Source: Gammaproteobacteria bacterium (lineage in GTDB: Bacteria > Pseudomonadota > Gammaproteobacteria > Burkholderiales > Rhodocyclaceae). From it: a DNA stretch of 64,000 bases. Both the position numbers and the translations under genes were made by a program. Shown here one piece after another: positions 1-9,239 of this stretch. Under the pieces are notes generated by a model. The model was given only the letters and a program-made list of their open reading frames with translations. It did not search any database and had not been told where the DNA came from. Numbering within the stretch: position 1 is the stretch's first letter; every line of letters begins with the position of its first letter. The DNA lies in the NCBI GenBank assembly GCA_018819515.1, contig JAHJPX010000011.1, forward strand, positions 62,001 through 126,000, written 5' to 3'.

Positions 1-189
1 CTGCAGACCCTGCGCATACATGCCGTTGTAGGCCTGCAACCGGGCCTGGTCGCGGTCGACGAAGTCGGCGAAGCGGTCCGCGACGTCGTCAAGCGACCAG
101 AGCGCGGAGACGCCGCCCGCCAGCATTACCAGCAAGGACACGAGTCCCGCAACCAGCAGCGGCGTGCGGATGCTATTGCTTCCACCCAT
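1..189 (-). CDS. Membrane-anchored sensor protein, N-terminal part (possible chemoreceptor), cut by window edge
   Basis: Only the first 63 codons are in the window. The start ATG at 189 is preceded by a good ribosome site (GGGGAG). The peptide begins MGGSNSIRTPLLVAGLVSLLVMLAGG, so a short basic head is followed by one hydrophobic segment (about residues 10-30). A polar helical stretch (DDVADRFADFVDRDQARLQAYNGMYAQG) follows. This layout is usual for the periplasmic four-helix sensor of methyl-accepting chemotaxis proteins, but other membrane sensors start the same way. The diagnostic signalling domain lies outside the window, so the function is not shown. Confidence 0.5.
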   Translation of the reverse strand, partial: MGGSNSIRTPLLVAGLVSLLVMLAGGVSALWSLDDVADRFADFVDRDQARLQAYNGMYAQGLQ

Positions 190-254
190 GGTGGCTCCCC
201 TTTATCGATCGGCGCCGACGGGCACCCCCCGACGCCGCCGGGCCTTCCGGAACC

Positions 255-773
255 CTACTTCTTCGCCTTCGCCGCCGGGGCCTTCTTCGCCGCGTCGCCC
301 GCGCTTTCGAACGCCGCCTTCGCCGCCCGGCCCATCTGTTCGTAGGCGGTGTTGGCGTTGGCCATCGCCTGCTGCATGGTTTCCAGCACGCTGGCGTTCT
401 GGCCCGGCAGGGCCTTGAAGAAGGACTGGAAGGCGTCGACCAGGTCCTGGCTGCCCGCCGCCAGTTGTTCCGTCAGCAGGCGCGAAAACTCGGTCCGCGC
501 GCTGTTGCCGATCTCGGCGACCTGCTGCGCGGCGGCGACCATCTTCTGCGTCGTTTCCTGGGCGTAGCGGGAGCGCAGGGCGACGATGTCCTGCGGGCTC
601 GTCGATGCCGTCTGCGCCTTCGCCTGCTCGACGCTGTTCTCGAACAGCTCGCGGGCGAGACGGGACTGCAGCTCCATGATGCGCTGCGAATTGTCTATCG
701 AGAGCTGCGCCAGACGCATGGCCGCTTCCATGTTCTTGCGCTGGATTTCGCTGAAATCGTTCTTGGTCGCCAT
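255..773 (-). CDS. phaP: Phasin family protein (polyhydroxyalkanoate granule-associated)
   Basis: A protein of 172 residues starting MATKNDFSEIQRKNMEAAMRLAQ. It is almost wholly amphipathic helix, rich in Ala, Gln and Glu, with no signal peptide, and ends in an Ala/Lys tail (AAKKAPAAKAKK). This is the pattern of the short proteobacterial phasins, which coat PHA granules in the cytoplasm and control their number and size. The ATG at 773 has a purine-rich site (GGGCGGA) in front. It lies 177 bp downstream of the adhesin gene on the same strand, with a strong hairpin terminator between, so it is probably transcribed separately. The window holds no PHA synthase. Confidence 0.88.
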   Translation of the reverse strand: MATKNDFSEIQRKNMEAAMRLAQLSIDNSQRIMELQSRLARELFENSVEQAKAQTASTSPQDIVALRSRYAQETTQKMVAAAQQVAEIGNSARTEFSRLLTEQLAAGSQDLVDAFQSFFKALPGQNASVLETMQQAMANANTAYEQMGRAAKAAFESAGDAAKKAPAAKAKK

Positions 774-855
774 GATCCGCCCTTTCTCTGGTGGTTGTCT
801 TGTTTCCCTATCCTACCAGCAAATTCGCGGCATCCGCCTTGTGCCGGGCGGGCCC

Positions 856-895
856 CGAAAAGACAACGGGGCGGGGATTGCTCCCCGCCCCGTTG
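856..895 (-). terminator. Intrinsic terminator after the adhesin gene
   Basis: A perfect 14-bp GC-rich stem (864-877 with 882-895) closes on a 4-base loop. On the minus strand it is followed by TCTTTTC. It sits about 55 bp past the adhesin stop codon and would end that transcript before the phasin gene. Confidence 0.8.
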
Positions 896-949
896 CCCGG
901 GCGTTGCGGACCGGATCGGCGTGGTCGCGCCGAGACGGCTATCCGGCTT

Positions 950-3900
950 TTATGCCACCGGCGGGATGTACTCCAGGAGCACGAAGAAGTAACCGTCGCC
1001 AGGAACGGCATAGTACGGGTCCCCGGTCCCCGCCGTATCGCCGAGGTTGACCGCGCCGAAGTTGCCGAAGTACTCGCCCTCCGGGGCGCGGGTCGCCGAC
1101 CAGTACTCGTAGGACGCATAGCCGGGCATGTCGCTGCCGAGCGCGGTCCAGATGTCTTGCAGTTCCTGATACGTAGGCAGGGCGACCTCGTTGCTGTTGA
1201 GCGTGGCGTAGCGGTAGGTGTCGGTGGTGCCGTTTACCGCGTCCGCGTTCAGCCCACCGCCTGCGTCGTACAGGAAGATGCCGTCGAGATAGGTGTGGGT
1301 GGGCGAGTCGCCGCTGCCGCTGGGCATGCCGCCGCGGATGTCGCCGTCCGCGGTGATGTCCCAGAAGTAGTAGGTATGGCCGCCGACATCGAAGGGATTG
1401 ATGAGCTGGCCGGCGGCGCCGAGATCGACGGTCTCCGGAAGCTCGCCAGTGTCGCCGAAGCCGTCGTCCGTGACGTTCACGGTCACCGTCTGGGTGGAGG
1501 TATTCCCGTTTGCGTCTTCGGCCTGAATGATGACTTCATAGCTGTTGTCGGTGCCAGATCCCTCGGTACCGCCGTTGAAGCCGACCAGCTGGTTGAAGGC
1601 GAGGCCGGACGGATAAAGGACGGCACCCGGCGTGCCATATTCGCCGTACTGGTCGATGCCCGGGTCGGTGATCTGGAACAGGGCCTGATCGGCGCCGCCG
1701 ACGATCGTGTAGGTCACGCCGACGTTGCCGTCCGCGCTGGGGTCGTAGATTCGCGCGTCATAGGTGCCGTAGGTGTTGCTGGTCTGCACTGAGATGTTCT
1801 CGACGATGCTCACCGATGCCGTGGCGCCGCCGGCGAAGACCGGGGCCGTGACATCGCCGATGGTGATGGCATCGGCGGACTGCGCCGAGAGGTTGCCGGC
1901 GACGTCGACCGTGTAAAGGTGGTAGGTGCCGTTGGCGAGCCCGGCGAGCGCCAGATCGCGCGCATCGTAGTCCCAGCGCATCTCGATCGAGTTCTGCAAG
2001 TTGTCCGCCGCGCCGGTGATGCTGGCGAGGTCGGTGACGGCCACGCCGGGGTTGGTCGGATCAAGCGGGTCGTCGTTGATCAGGTAGGCAATGCCTTCCT
2101 GGGTACTCGATACCCGGACGCTCTCGGTACTCGGATCTTCGAAGTTGCCGTCGCTCGCAGGGTTGGTGTCGTTGAGCGCGTCCGGGGCATCGGTATCGAG
2201 CGTGAAGGTGATGGTGGCACTGTCGGTGTTGCCGGCCGTGTCGGTGTCGGTGACGACGACGGTATGCGAACCATCGGTCGTCGGCGCGGTGTAGGTGCCG
2301 CTGGACGCGCCGCCGTCGACTGTGTAGCTGCGGGTGACGTCGCCGGCGGCGGTGTTGAAGGTCAGCGCGGCGCTGCTGGATACCAAGTCGGTGTTATGGC
2401 CCGTGCCGCCATCGGTACTGTCGGTGGTGAGTGCCACGGTCGTGTTGGCGAGGGTGGTGTCCAGCGTGAAGGTGATGCTGGCGTTGTCGGTGTTGCCGGC
2501 CGTATCGGTGTCGGTGACGACGACGGTATGCGAACCATCGGTCGTCGGCGCCGTGTAGGTGCCGCTGGGCGCGCCGCCATCGACTACGTAGCTGCGGGTG
2601 ACATCGCCGGCGGCGGTGTTGAAGGTTAGCGCGGCGCTGTTGGTGATCAGATCCGAGTTGCTACTGCCGGCATCGCTGGTAAGGGCAACGGTCGTGTTGG
2701 CGAGGGTGGTGTCCAGCGTGAAGGTGATGCTGGCGTTGTCAGTGTTGCCGGCCGTATCGGTGTCGGTGACGACGACGGTATGCGAACCATCGGTCGTCGG
2801 CGCCGTGTAGGTGCCGCTGGACGCGCCGCCATCGACTGTGTAGCTGCGGGTGACGTCGCCGGCGGCGGTGTTGAAGGTCAGCGCGGCGCTGCTGGTGATC
2901 AGGTCCGAGTTGCTACTGCCGGTATCGCTGGTAAGGGCAACGGTTGTGTTGGCGAGGGTGGTATCGACCGTAAAGTTGCTGTCGGTACCCGTGCCGACGG
3001 TTCCCGTGCTGCCGGCAACGCTCGCTTCCACCGTGTAGTCGCCATCGGGCAGTGCGGAGGTGGGCGATACGCTGAAGGTGCCGCCGGATTGAACCGTCGT
3101 CGTAAAGCTGTCGACTTCGGTGGCGCCCTGGCTGATGGTGATTGTCACGGTGTTGCCGACCGGCGCATCGGTGGTGCCGGAGATGGCGGGCGTGTTGTCG
3201 TTGGTGATATCCGGCGCGTTGACCGTAACCGAAGGCGCGGAGGTGTCCACACTGCCGCTGTCGTTCGCGGTGCCGGTATTGCCGGCGGTGTCGGTAACGC
3301 TGGCAGCGGCCGTGTAGGCGCCGTCGGCCAGGGCTGTCGTGACGTTGGCGCTGTAGCTGCCGTCGGCCTGAACTGTTGCGGTCAGGGTCTGGTCGGCGCT
3401 GCCGCTCTGGCTAACCGTGATGGTGACTGTGCTGCCTTCGGCGGCATTGGTGGTGCCGGAGATGGTCGGGGTCGAATCGTTGGTGTTGTCCGGAGCGACG
3501 ACGGAGATGGTCGACGCCGTGGTGTCAAGCGTGAAGGTGAAGGCTGCGCTGGCGGCGCCGACGTTGCCGGCCGCGTCGGTCTGGCGCACATAGACAGTAT
3601 TCTCGCCTGCGGCGGCCGTGAAGGTCGTCGTCCAGGTCGTGCCATCCGTGCTGTATTCGACGGTGGCGCCGGCTTCAACGCCTCCCAGAGTCAGTGCACC
3701 ATTATTGGTAATCAGGTCCGTGGCGCTAGCGCCCGTATCGCTGGTGAGCGTAACGGTCGGGGCAACCGGGGCCGTGGTGTCGCCATCGCCGCCACCACCA
3801 CCGCCGCCACCACCGCCACCCGCGGCGGCGGCCAGCAGGAGGCCACCCCCAATGTACGCGCCGACGCCGACGCCGCCGGCGGCGGCTGCGCCACCCGCGG

Positions 3901-4273
3901 CTGCACCGCCCGCGGCGGCGCCACCGGCTGCCGAACCGCCTGCAGCGGCGTCAGTGGCGGTGCCGCCCGCGGCGGCGGCATCGGCGAAGATCAGGGGTTC
4001 GTCGCCGGCGGTTGCCGCGGCGAAAGGCGAAGCGTCGGGATTGTCGATGTCCGCATCGGCGACGAGGCCGGCGTCGTCGGACCGGGCGGCCGAGGCGGCC
4101 TGTTCGTCCTCGTCTTCCTTCTTGTGCCTGACGGCATGCTTCTTCGGCGCGAGCAGTTCGCGCTCGGCGGAAGTCTGCGGCAACGCGCCGCCCATTGCGG
4201 CTTGCGCGGCTACGGCGGGGTCGCCAGTGTTCGCGGTGGCAACTTCGTCGTTACGGACATCGGTCTTGTTCAT
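950..4273 (-). CDS. Large Ig-like repeat surface adhesin, probable type I secretion substrate
   Basis: 1107 residues. There is no Sec signal peptide. Residues 1-100 are charged and low-complexity (KHAVRHKKEDEDEQ). Then comes an Ala/Gly-rich segment with a short hydrophobic patch (GVGAYIGGGLLLAAAA) and an 11-Gly run near residues 155-167. About residues 170-700 are bacterial Ig-like modules (TLDTT, DTAGN motifs), including three near-identical 84-residue repeats. After a cadherin-like stretch, the last ~180 residues (DLGAAGQLINPFDVGGHTYYFWD...YEYWSATRAPEG) resemble the Lcl/DUF1566-type C-terminal fold of some adhesins. The glycine/hydrophobic N-terminus and the adjacent HlyD/ABC/TolC genes suggest LapA/BapA-like secretion, but no LapD/LapG pair or clear RTX nonapeptides are visible. 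The 294-bp spacer to hlyD may hold its own promoter; none was assigned. Confidence 0.82.
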   Translation of the reverse strand: MNKTDVRNDEVATANTGDPAVAAQAAMGGALPQTSAERELLAPKKHAVRHKKEDEDEQAASAARSDDAGLVADADIDNPDASPFAAATAGDEPLIFADAAAAGGTATDAAAGGSAAGGAAAGGAAAGGAAAAGGVGVGAYIGGGLLLAAAAGGGGGGGGGGGDGDTTAPVAPTVTLTSDTGASATDLITNNGALTLGGVEAGATVEYSTDGTTWTTTFTAAAGENTVYVRQTDAAGNVGAASAAFTFTLDTTASTISVVAPDNTNDSTPTISGTTNAAEGSTVTITVSQSGSADQTLTATVQADGSYSANVTTALADGAYTAAASVTDTAGNTGTANDSGSVDTSAPSVTVNAPDITNDNTPAISGTTDAPVGNTVTITISQGATEVDSFTTTVQSGGTFSVSPTSALPDGDYTVEASVAGSTGTVGTGTDSNFTVDTTLANTTVALTSDTGSSNSDLITSSAALTFNTAAGDVTRSYTVDGGASSGTYTAPTTDGSHTVVVTDTDTAGNTDNASITFTLDTTLANTTVALTSDAGSSNSDLITNSAALTFNTAAGDVTRSYVVDGGAPSGTYTAPTTDGSHTVVVTDTDTAGNTDNASITFTLDTTLANTTVALTTDSTDGGTGHNTDLVSSSAALTFNTAAGDVTRSYTVDGGASSGTYTAPTTDGSHTVVVTDTDTAGNTDSATITFTLDTDAPDALNDTNPASDGNFEDPSTESVRVSSTQEGIAYLINDDPLDPTNPGVAVTDLASITGAADNLQNSIEMRWDYDARDLALAGLANGTYHLYTVDVAGNLSAQSADAITIGDVTAPVFAGGATASVSIVENISVQTSNTYGTYDARIYDPSADGNVGVTYTIVGGADQALFQITDPGIDQYGEYGTPGAVLYPSGLAFNQLVGFNGGTEGSGTDNSYEVIIQAEDANGNTSTQTVTVNVTDDGFGDTGELPETVDLGAAGQLINPFDVGGHTYYFWDITADGDIRGGMPSGSGDSPTHTYLDGIFLYDAGGGLNADAVNGTTDTYRYATLNSNEVALPTYQELQDIWTALGSDMPGYASYEYWSATRAPEGEYFGNFGAVNLGDTAGTGDPYYAVPGDGYFFVLLEYIPPVA
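2190..2965 (-). repeat. Three tandem ~252-bp repeats inside the adhesin gene
   Basis: The unit encodes 84 residues starting TLANTTVALTSDTG and ending TFTLDT. Two copies are almost identical in DNA, spaced about 252 bp. The third carries a small insertion (TTDSTDGGTGHNTD). Such units expand and contract by recombination and make assembly of this stretch error-prone. Confidence 0.85.
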
Positions 4274-4567
4274 CGTCTGCGGCTCCTAATGGCTGAGGCG
4301 GTTGTGTTTGCGATCTGGTCTCGGGATGTACTTGCTCTTCGCTGCTCATGTTAACCATGGCGGTGCTGCGATTATCCCATGTCGTCTGGAAATGACAGTG
4401 GCTCGAACGGACTAGTGCCGCGCCGACCGGAGCATGACGAATCCGGGCGTCCGGCGCAGGGAAAATTTGCAGAAAGTGGCATATGCACGCGGGTTATCGG
4501 GGTGGCCTGAACCGGGCGCCGGACAAAATAGCCCGGTTTGATGAAGGGCCGGTTACAACGGATGGAC

Positions 4568-5734
4568 TTATCGCTCGCCAAGCGATTCGGCCAGGGTCTT
4601 GGTGATGGGCTTGGTCAGATAGGCGAGGACGGTCTGGCTGCCGGTCTTTATTTCGACGGTGACGGTCATGCCGGGCTGGATTTCGACCGGCTTGCCGGAC
4701 TGTTCGCGGTTGCGCTCCGCCAGCGCGGCGTCGTCGATACGGATGCGCGCCCGGTAGTAGACGTTCTCGCCGTTTTGGGTCTTTTCGGTGAGGGCGTCGG
4801 GACTGATGTACACCACTTTGCCGTGCAGGGAGCCGTAGATGCTGTAGTCGAAGGCGTCGAGCTTGATGGCGGCGGGCAGGCCGTCGCGCACGAAGCCGAT
4901 GTCGGCGGGCCTGAGCTTGGCTTCGACGACGAGGGCGCTGTCGGTGGGCAGGAGTTCCATGACGACGTCGCCGGGGCGGACCTTGGCGCCGGGGGTGGTC
5001 ATCTGGATGTTCTTGACGAGGCCGTCGGCCGGGGCGGTGATTTCGGTGCGCTCGTAGACGGCCGTGCGTTCGGCGAGCACCTGTTCCTGGGTGGAGAGGT
5101 CTTCTTCGGCCTTGGTCATTTCGGCCTGGGCGTCCTGGAAGTACTTGTTGCGGCGGTTGGTGATCTGGCCGGTGAGTTCCGCTTCCTGCTTCTGCAGGCG
5201 GATGATCTCGGCCTTGCCGATGTCGCCGGTGGCGAGCAGGGGCCGGCTGAGTTCGAGTTCTTCGCGCACGAGGCGCAGGCTGTCCTCGAGCGCGGCGAGC
5301 TCGGCCCGGAGGGCTTTTTGCCGTCGCTGGAACAGTTCCGTCTGGTTCTGGACGAAGGCCGGATGGGCGCGCACGTCGGCGGGGAATTTGAGCGGGCGGT
5401 TGAAGACTTCGGCCTGCAGGCGGATGAGCGTGGCCTTGAGGGCGGCGACCTTGCCGAGGCTGTCGTGATAGGCGGCCTCGGCCTGGCTGCGGTCGAGGCG
5501 GGCCAGGACCTGGCCTTTCTTGACCTGCTCGCCTTCGTGCACCAGCAGCGCTTCGATGACGCCGTCGTTGGCGGACTGGATGACCTGGGTGCGCGCGCTG
5601 GCGATGACCTGGCCCTGGGCGCGGGCGATCTGGTCGATTTCGGAAAAGGCGGCCCAGACGCCGAGCAGGATGACGATGGCGAAGGCGAGGAGCAGCAGCC
5701 AGTGGCTGGCCTGCATGGCGGGACGATGGTTCAC
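4568..5734 (-). CDS. Type I secretion periplasmic adaptor, HlyD family
   Basis: 388 residues. A short cytoplasmic head is followed by one transmembrane helix (about residues 11-30, WLLLLAFAIVILLGVWAAF). Next come a biotinyl-lipoyl-like half (IEALLVHEGEQVKKGQVLARLD), a long coiled-coil hairpin with many Glu/Arg/Gln (about 80-210), the second lipoyl half and a beta-barrel (ITAPADGLVKNIQMTTPGAKVRPGDVVMELLP). The C-terminus (IQPGMTVTVEIKTGSQTVLAYLTKP) is typical of the type I secretion subgroup. It would bridge the inner-membrane ABC exporter to TolC. Its ATG overlaps the stop of the ABC gene by 4 bp, so the two are translationally coupled. The adhesin gene follows and is the likely substrate. 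Confidence 0.92.
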   Translation of the reverse strand: MNHRPAMQASHWLLLLAFAIVILLGVWAAFSEIDQIARAQGQVIASARTQVIQSANDGVIEALLVHEGEQVKKGQVLARLDRSQAEAAYHDSLGKVAALKATLIRLQAEVFNRPLKFPADVRAHPAFVQNQTELFQRRQKALRAELAALEDSLRLVREELELSRPLLATGDIGKAEIIRLQKQEAELTGQITNRRNKYFQDAQAEMTKAEEDLSTQEQVLAERTAVYERTEITAPADGLVKNIQMTTPGAKVRPGDVVMELLPTDSALVVEAKLRPADIGFVRDGLPAAIKLDAFDYSIYGSLHGKVVYISPDALTEKTQNGENVYYRARIRIDDAALAERNREQSGKPVEIQPGMTVTVEIKTGSQTVLAYLTKPITKTLAESLGER

Positions 5735-7941
5735 TGGACCGTCCTCCCTCCGGCACCTTCGGCGGCGGCGGGCGAGCCCGCGTCGGGCTTGACCGCGCGC
5801 AGGCCTTGCGCTTTCTGGATGTTCTGGGCCTGTTGCCGCAGTTTTTCGAGGACGGCGTCGCGTGGGCCGTCCATGAAGACGCGGCCTCCCGGCATCAGGA
5901 TGATCAGCCGGTCGGCCAGGGCGATGAGCGAGGGCTTGTGGGTGACGATGACGACGGTCTGTTGGGGCGAGACGGCCTGGCGCAGGGCCTGGAGGCTCCT
6001 GAGTTCGGTCTGTTCGTCCATGGCGGCGGTCGGCTCGTCCAGCAGCCAGACATCGGGTTTGGCCAGCAGCATGCGGGTGAGGGCGACGAGCTGCTTCTGG
6101 CCGCCGGAGACGCCGGTGCCGCCTTCGGCGATGTCGAGGTCCAGCCCTTTCGGGTGCGAGGCGACGAGGGCGCCGAGGCCGGTGGCCTCGCAGGCGCGCA
6201 GCATGTCCGCTTCGTCGACGCCGGTCAGCCCGGCCGTCAGGTTTTCGCGCAGGCTGCCGGCGAGCAGCTTGACGTCCTGGGGCGAGTAGCCGATATGCTC
6301 GCTGAGGTGCGCGCGGGCGATCTGCTGGATGTCGAGTCCGTCGAGCAGCACCCGGCCCTCGTTCGGCATGTAGAGGCCGGCCAGCAGCTTGAGCAGGGTG
6401 CTCTTGCCGGCGCCGACGGCGCCGAGGATGGCGACCTTTTCGCCGGCGCGAATGTGCAGGCGTTCGATGGAGAGCGTCTCGGGACGGCCGGGATAGGCGA
6501 AGCGGAGGTCGGCGACCTGGAATTCTCCGCGAACGTGCTCGGGCGTCAGCGGCCGGACGATGTCATGGTTGTCGCATTGCAGGGCGAACACTTTTTCCAG
6601 GCTGTCGAGGGCGGCGCGGGCGTGGGCCCACTGGACGATGAGGCCGGGCAGGGCGCCGACGGGGCCGAGCACGCGGCCGGAGAGAATGGAGCAGGCGATC
6701 AGGCCGCCCATGGTCAGGTCGGTGGTGGTGGCGGCGATCCACGCCCCGGTGGCGACCAGCAGGATGTAGCTGGACTGCTGCATGAAGGCGGCGAAATAGC
6801 TGGCCTGTTCGCTGTAGCGGCGGATCTTGATGTCGTCCTCGACGGACTGGCGGTTGAGCGTGTCCCAGCGCGTCAGTTGCTGCCAGCCGGCGCCGGTGGC
6901 CTTGACGGCCTCGGCGCTTTCGACGGTTTCGACCAGCAGGCCGAGCTTGCGGTTGGTGGCGACGTTGCCGCTCTCGGCGTGGCGGGCGATGCGGCTGCGG
7001 TAGAACAGTCCGACAGTGAGGGCGAGGAGGAAGAAGACCGCCGGCACGGCGGCGACGGGCGCACCGCCGAGCAGCCAGATGACGCCGACGAAAAGCAGCG
7101 CGAACGGCGCGTCCACGGCAACGTAAAGCGTGGCCGCGGAGGCGAAGCCGCGAATGGTTTCGTAGCTGCGCAACTGGGACGACAGGGTGCCGACGCTGGC
7201 GGGGAACTGGTCCATGCGCAAGCCGAGCAGGCGCAGGAATATCTTGTGCGACAGTTCGAGGTCCATGCCCTTGATGGAATTCTCGAGGATGGCCGAGCGG
7301 GCCATTTTGACCACCAGTTCGAGCACGGCGGCCAGCATGACGCCGATGGTGAGCACGATGAGCGTGGAGACGCCCTGGGTGGGAATGACGCGGTCGTACA
7401 CCTGCATGCTGTAGATCGAGGCGGAAATCGCGAGCACGTTGGCGAGCAGCGAGGCGAGCGCGGCCTGGACGAAAACGCCCTTGCGCGCGAACAGCGCGTT
7501 CCTGAACATCGCCAGCGCCGTCGTCGTCCGTTCGTTGCCCGCCGCCCGGGCCGACATGGCGGCGTACTGGCCGCCGAGCGGCACCTGGAAAAGCTGCTGG
7601 CTGCCATTGGGGCATTCCATCAGCCAGTGCCCCTCCGGCGTCCTGGCGTAGATGACGCGGCAGCCAATGCCCGGAATCAGGGCCACCATGGGCAGGGCGT
7701 CCTGCGTCGGCGCGCTCCGCCATTCGGGGGCGTCCAGGCCGATGCTGCGGAAAAGCGTGGCGACGGTTTCGCGCAGGCGTTCGGTGCGCGCGCCGTCGGC
7801 ATCCGCCGCGAGTGCGTCGGGCGCGATGCTGTCCTGCAGGGAGCGGATCTCCCGCCGCGACGGCCTGTGCAGCGATGCGTGCAAGGCCGCGCAGCGCTGG
7901 GCGAGCCAGCCGATGTCGATATCAACCGGTTCTGCAATCAC
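5731..7941 (-). CDS. Type I secretion ABC transporter (LapB/HlyB type, C39-like domain without catalytic Cys)
   Basis: 736 residues. The first ~150 residues fit the peptidase-C39-like domain but lack a catalytic cysteine near the start. So this is an RTX/LapB-type exporter that recognises an uncleaved C-terminal signal, not a bacteriocin-type processing exporter. Six membrane helices follow (about 165-430). The nucleotide-binding domain has Walker A (GAVGAGKST, ~507), the signature VSGGQKQ (~610), Walker B (VWLLDEPT, ~632) and the switch His (VTHK). It overlaps tolC by 4 bp upstream and hlyD by 4 bp downstream. The three genes make one compact operon reading toward the adhesin gene. Confidence 0.93.
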   Translation of the reverse strand: MIAEPVDIDIGWLAQRCAALHASLHRPSRREIRSLQDSIAPDALAADADGARTERLRETVATLFRSIGLDAPEWRSAPTQDALPMVALIPGIGCRVIYARTPEGHWLMECPNGSQQLFQVPLGGQYAAMSARAAGNERTTTALAMFRNALFARKGVFVQAALASLLANVLAISASIYSMQVYDRVIPTQGVSTLIVLTIGVMLAAVLELVVKMARSAILENSIKGMDLELSHKIFLRLLGLRMDQFPASVGTLSSQLRSYETIRGFASAATLYVAVDAPFALLFVGVIWLLGGAPVAAVPAVFFLLALTVGLFYRSRIARHAESGNVATNRKLGLLVETVESAEAVKATGAGWQQLTRWDTLNRQSVEDDIKIRRYSEQASYFAAFMQQSSYILLVATGAWIAATTTDLTMGGLIACSILSGRVLGPVGALPGLIVQWAHARAALDSLEKVFALQCDNHDIVRPLTPEHVRGEFQVADLRFAYPGRPETLSIERLHIRAGEKVAILGAVGAGKSTLLKLLAGLYMPNEGRVLLDGLDIQQIARAHLSEHIGYSPQDVKLLAGSLRENLTAGLTGVDEADMLRACEATGLGALVASHPKGLDLDIAEGGTGVSGGQKQLVALTRMLLAKPDVWLLDEPTAAMDEQTELRSLQALRQAVSPQQTVVIVTHKPSLIALADRLIILMPGGRVFMDGPRDAVLEKLRQQAQNIQKAQGLRAVKPDAGSPAAAEGAGGRTVQ

Positions 7942-9197
7942 GAAGCATCCTCCTGCGGCAGTTGGCCGCGATGCAGGTGCAGGCGGTAGCGCGAGGCAAG
8001 GAACTGGGCCTCGGAGTCGGCGAGCGCCATTTCGACCTCGGTCAGTTCGCGCGCGGCGTTGAGCACGTCGAGCCAGCTTCGCTTGCCGGCGATGAACAGG
8101 CGGGTATACGAGGCCAGGATTTCGGTGCTGGCTTCGAGCGTGCTCCTGAGGTTGCGCCGCAGGTCGCGGCTGGAGAGATGCGCCTCGTAGTCCGTGCTGA
8201 CCTTTCCGATCAGGTCGCGTCGGGCGGCGTCGCGGCTGGCCATGAGTCCGTCAACGCGGGTCCGGGCGGCATCGGCTGTGGCGGCGGCGGAGAGGCCGGC
8301 GCCGGGCACGTAGTCGAGGACGAGGGTGACCCGGTTGTCGGTGACATAGTTGCCGGTGTAGGTCGGGTCGGTACGCAGGCGCTCGGCGCGCAGGTTGAGG
8401 GTGGGCCAGTTGGCGGCGCCTTTCTGGGCGGCATCGTGGCGCGCGGCCTCGATGTCGGCGTCCAGGCGATGCAGCAGCGGCGAAGAAAGGAGCGCCTGGT
8501 CGACGAGCGCTTCGAGCGCGGGAAGCTCGCCTGCCACGCGGCCGGCGACGGCGAGGTTGTCGGCCCGCAACGGCCGGCCAACCATCTGCGACAGTTGGGC
8601 CAGGGCGCTCCGCTCCGAGGCGCGGGCGTTGGCGAGATTGCCCCGCGCCTGCGCCAGCCGCGACTGGACCAGTCTAAGGTCGACTTCGGCGGAGACGCCC
8701 CCGGCGATGCGCCGACTCACGCTTTCGGCGTAGTCCTCCAGTTGGGCGACGCTCTTGGTCAGCGCGGCGACGCGCCCGTGAGCCTGCATCGAGGCCTGCC
8801 AGGCGTCGGTGACGCGGAGCGCAAGATCATATTGGGCTTCGGTGATCGCAACGCCGGCGGAACGCGCTCGCGCGTCGGCGGCGTCGAAGCCGGCATCGAT
8901 TCGCCCGCCGGCCCACAGCGGCTGCTGCAAGGCCAGGACCGTGGCCGTGCCGCCGTTGTCCCGGTCGCGGGCCACCGAAACCGACGGCGTCGGGTAATAC
9001 TGCCAGCGGGCGGCGTCGACTTCCGAGCGGGCGGCGCCAAGTTCGGCGCGGCGGGCGGCGATTCCGGGATAGGTTTGAATGGCCATGCCGACAAGCTGAT
9101 CCAGCCCGAGACGGTCGGTGGATTGCGCCATGCCGGGCTGCGGCGAAAGCATGACCAACGCCGCGGCGGCACCCAATGCGAGTCTCATCGTGCGCAT
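7938..9197 (-). CDS. TolC-family outer membrane efflux protein of the type I secretion system
   Basis: With the start at 9197 the protein has 419 residues and a clean signal peptide (MRTMRLALGAAAALVMLSPQPGMAQ). An upstream in-frame codon would add 11 residues before the signal, which is unlikely. The mature part has the duplicated TolC pattern: long helices rich in Ala, Arg and Glu, with two related halves (LDQLVGMAIQTYPGIAARRAELGAAR; LVDQALLSSPLLHRLDADIEAAR). The AgitProp-like ending (SWLDVLNAARELTEVEMALADSEAQFLASRYRLHLHRGQL) is typical of the TolC_I subgroup that works with LapBC/HlyBD exporters. It would form the outer-membrane duct. The stop overlaps the ABC start by 4 bp. Confidence 0.9.
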   Translation of the reverse strand: MRTMRLALGAAAALVMLSPQPGMAQSTDRLGLDQLVGMAIQTYPGIAARRAELGAARSEVDAARWQYYPTPSVSVARDRDNGGTATVLALQQPLWAGGRIDAGFDAADARARSAGVAITEAQYDLALRVTDAWQASMQAHGRVAALTKSVAQLEDYAESVSRRIAGGVSAEVDLRLVQSRLAQARGNLANARASERSALAQLSQMVGRPLRADNLAVAGRVAGELPALEALVDQALLSSPLLHRLDADIEAARHDAAQKGAANWPTLNLRAERLRTDPTYTGNYVTDNRVTLVLDYVPGAGLSAAATADAARTRVDGLMASRDAARRDLIGKVSTDYEAHLSSRDLRRNLRSTLEASTEILASYTRLFIAGKRSWLDVLNAARELTEVEMALADSEAQFLASRYRLHLHRGQLPQEDAS

Positions 9198-9239
9198 GAT
9201 ACCCGAGCCCGGGACAGGGACTGCGAACATTCGGCGCCG

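Noticed and set aside
3790..3970. Runs of GCC/GGC triplets as a simple-sequence regulatory repeat
   Set aside because: They are coding runs for the Ala/Gly segments of the adhesin and are better taken as part of the protein.
2780..4354. Very long plus-strand reading frame opposite the adhesin gene, and similar long antisense frames throughout (for example 5806-7989, 7812-11012, 27423-29744)
   Set aside because: Composition is Gly/Arg/Ala/Val biased with no domain, ribosome site or homology. These are mirror frames of high-GC codon use.
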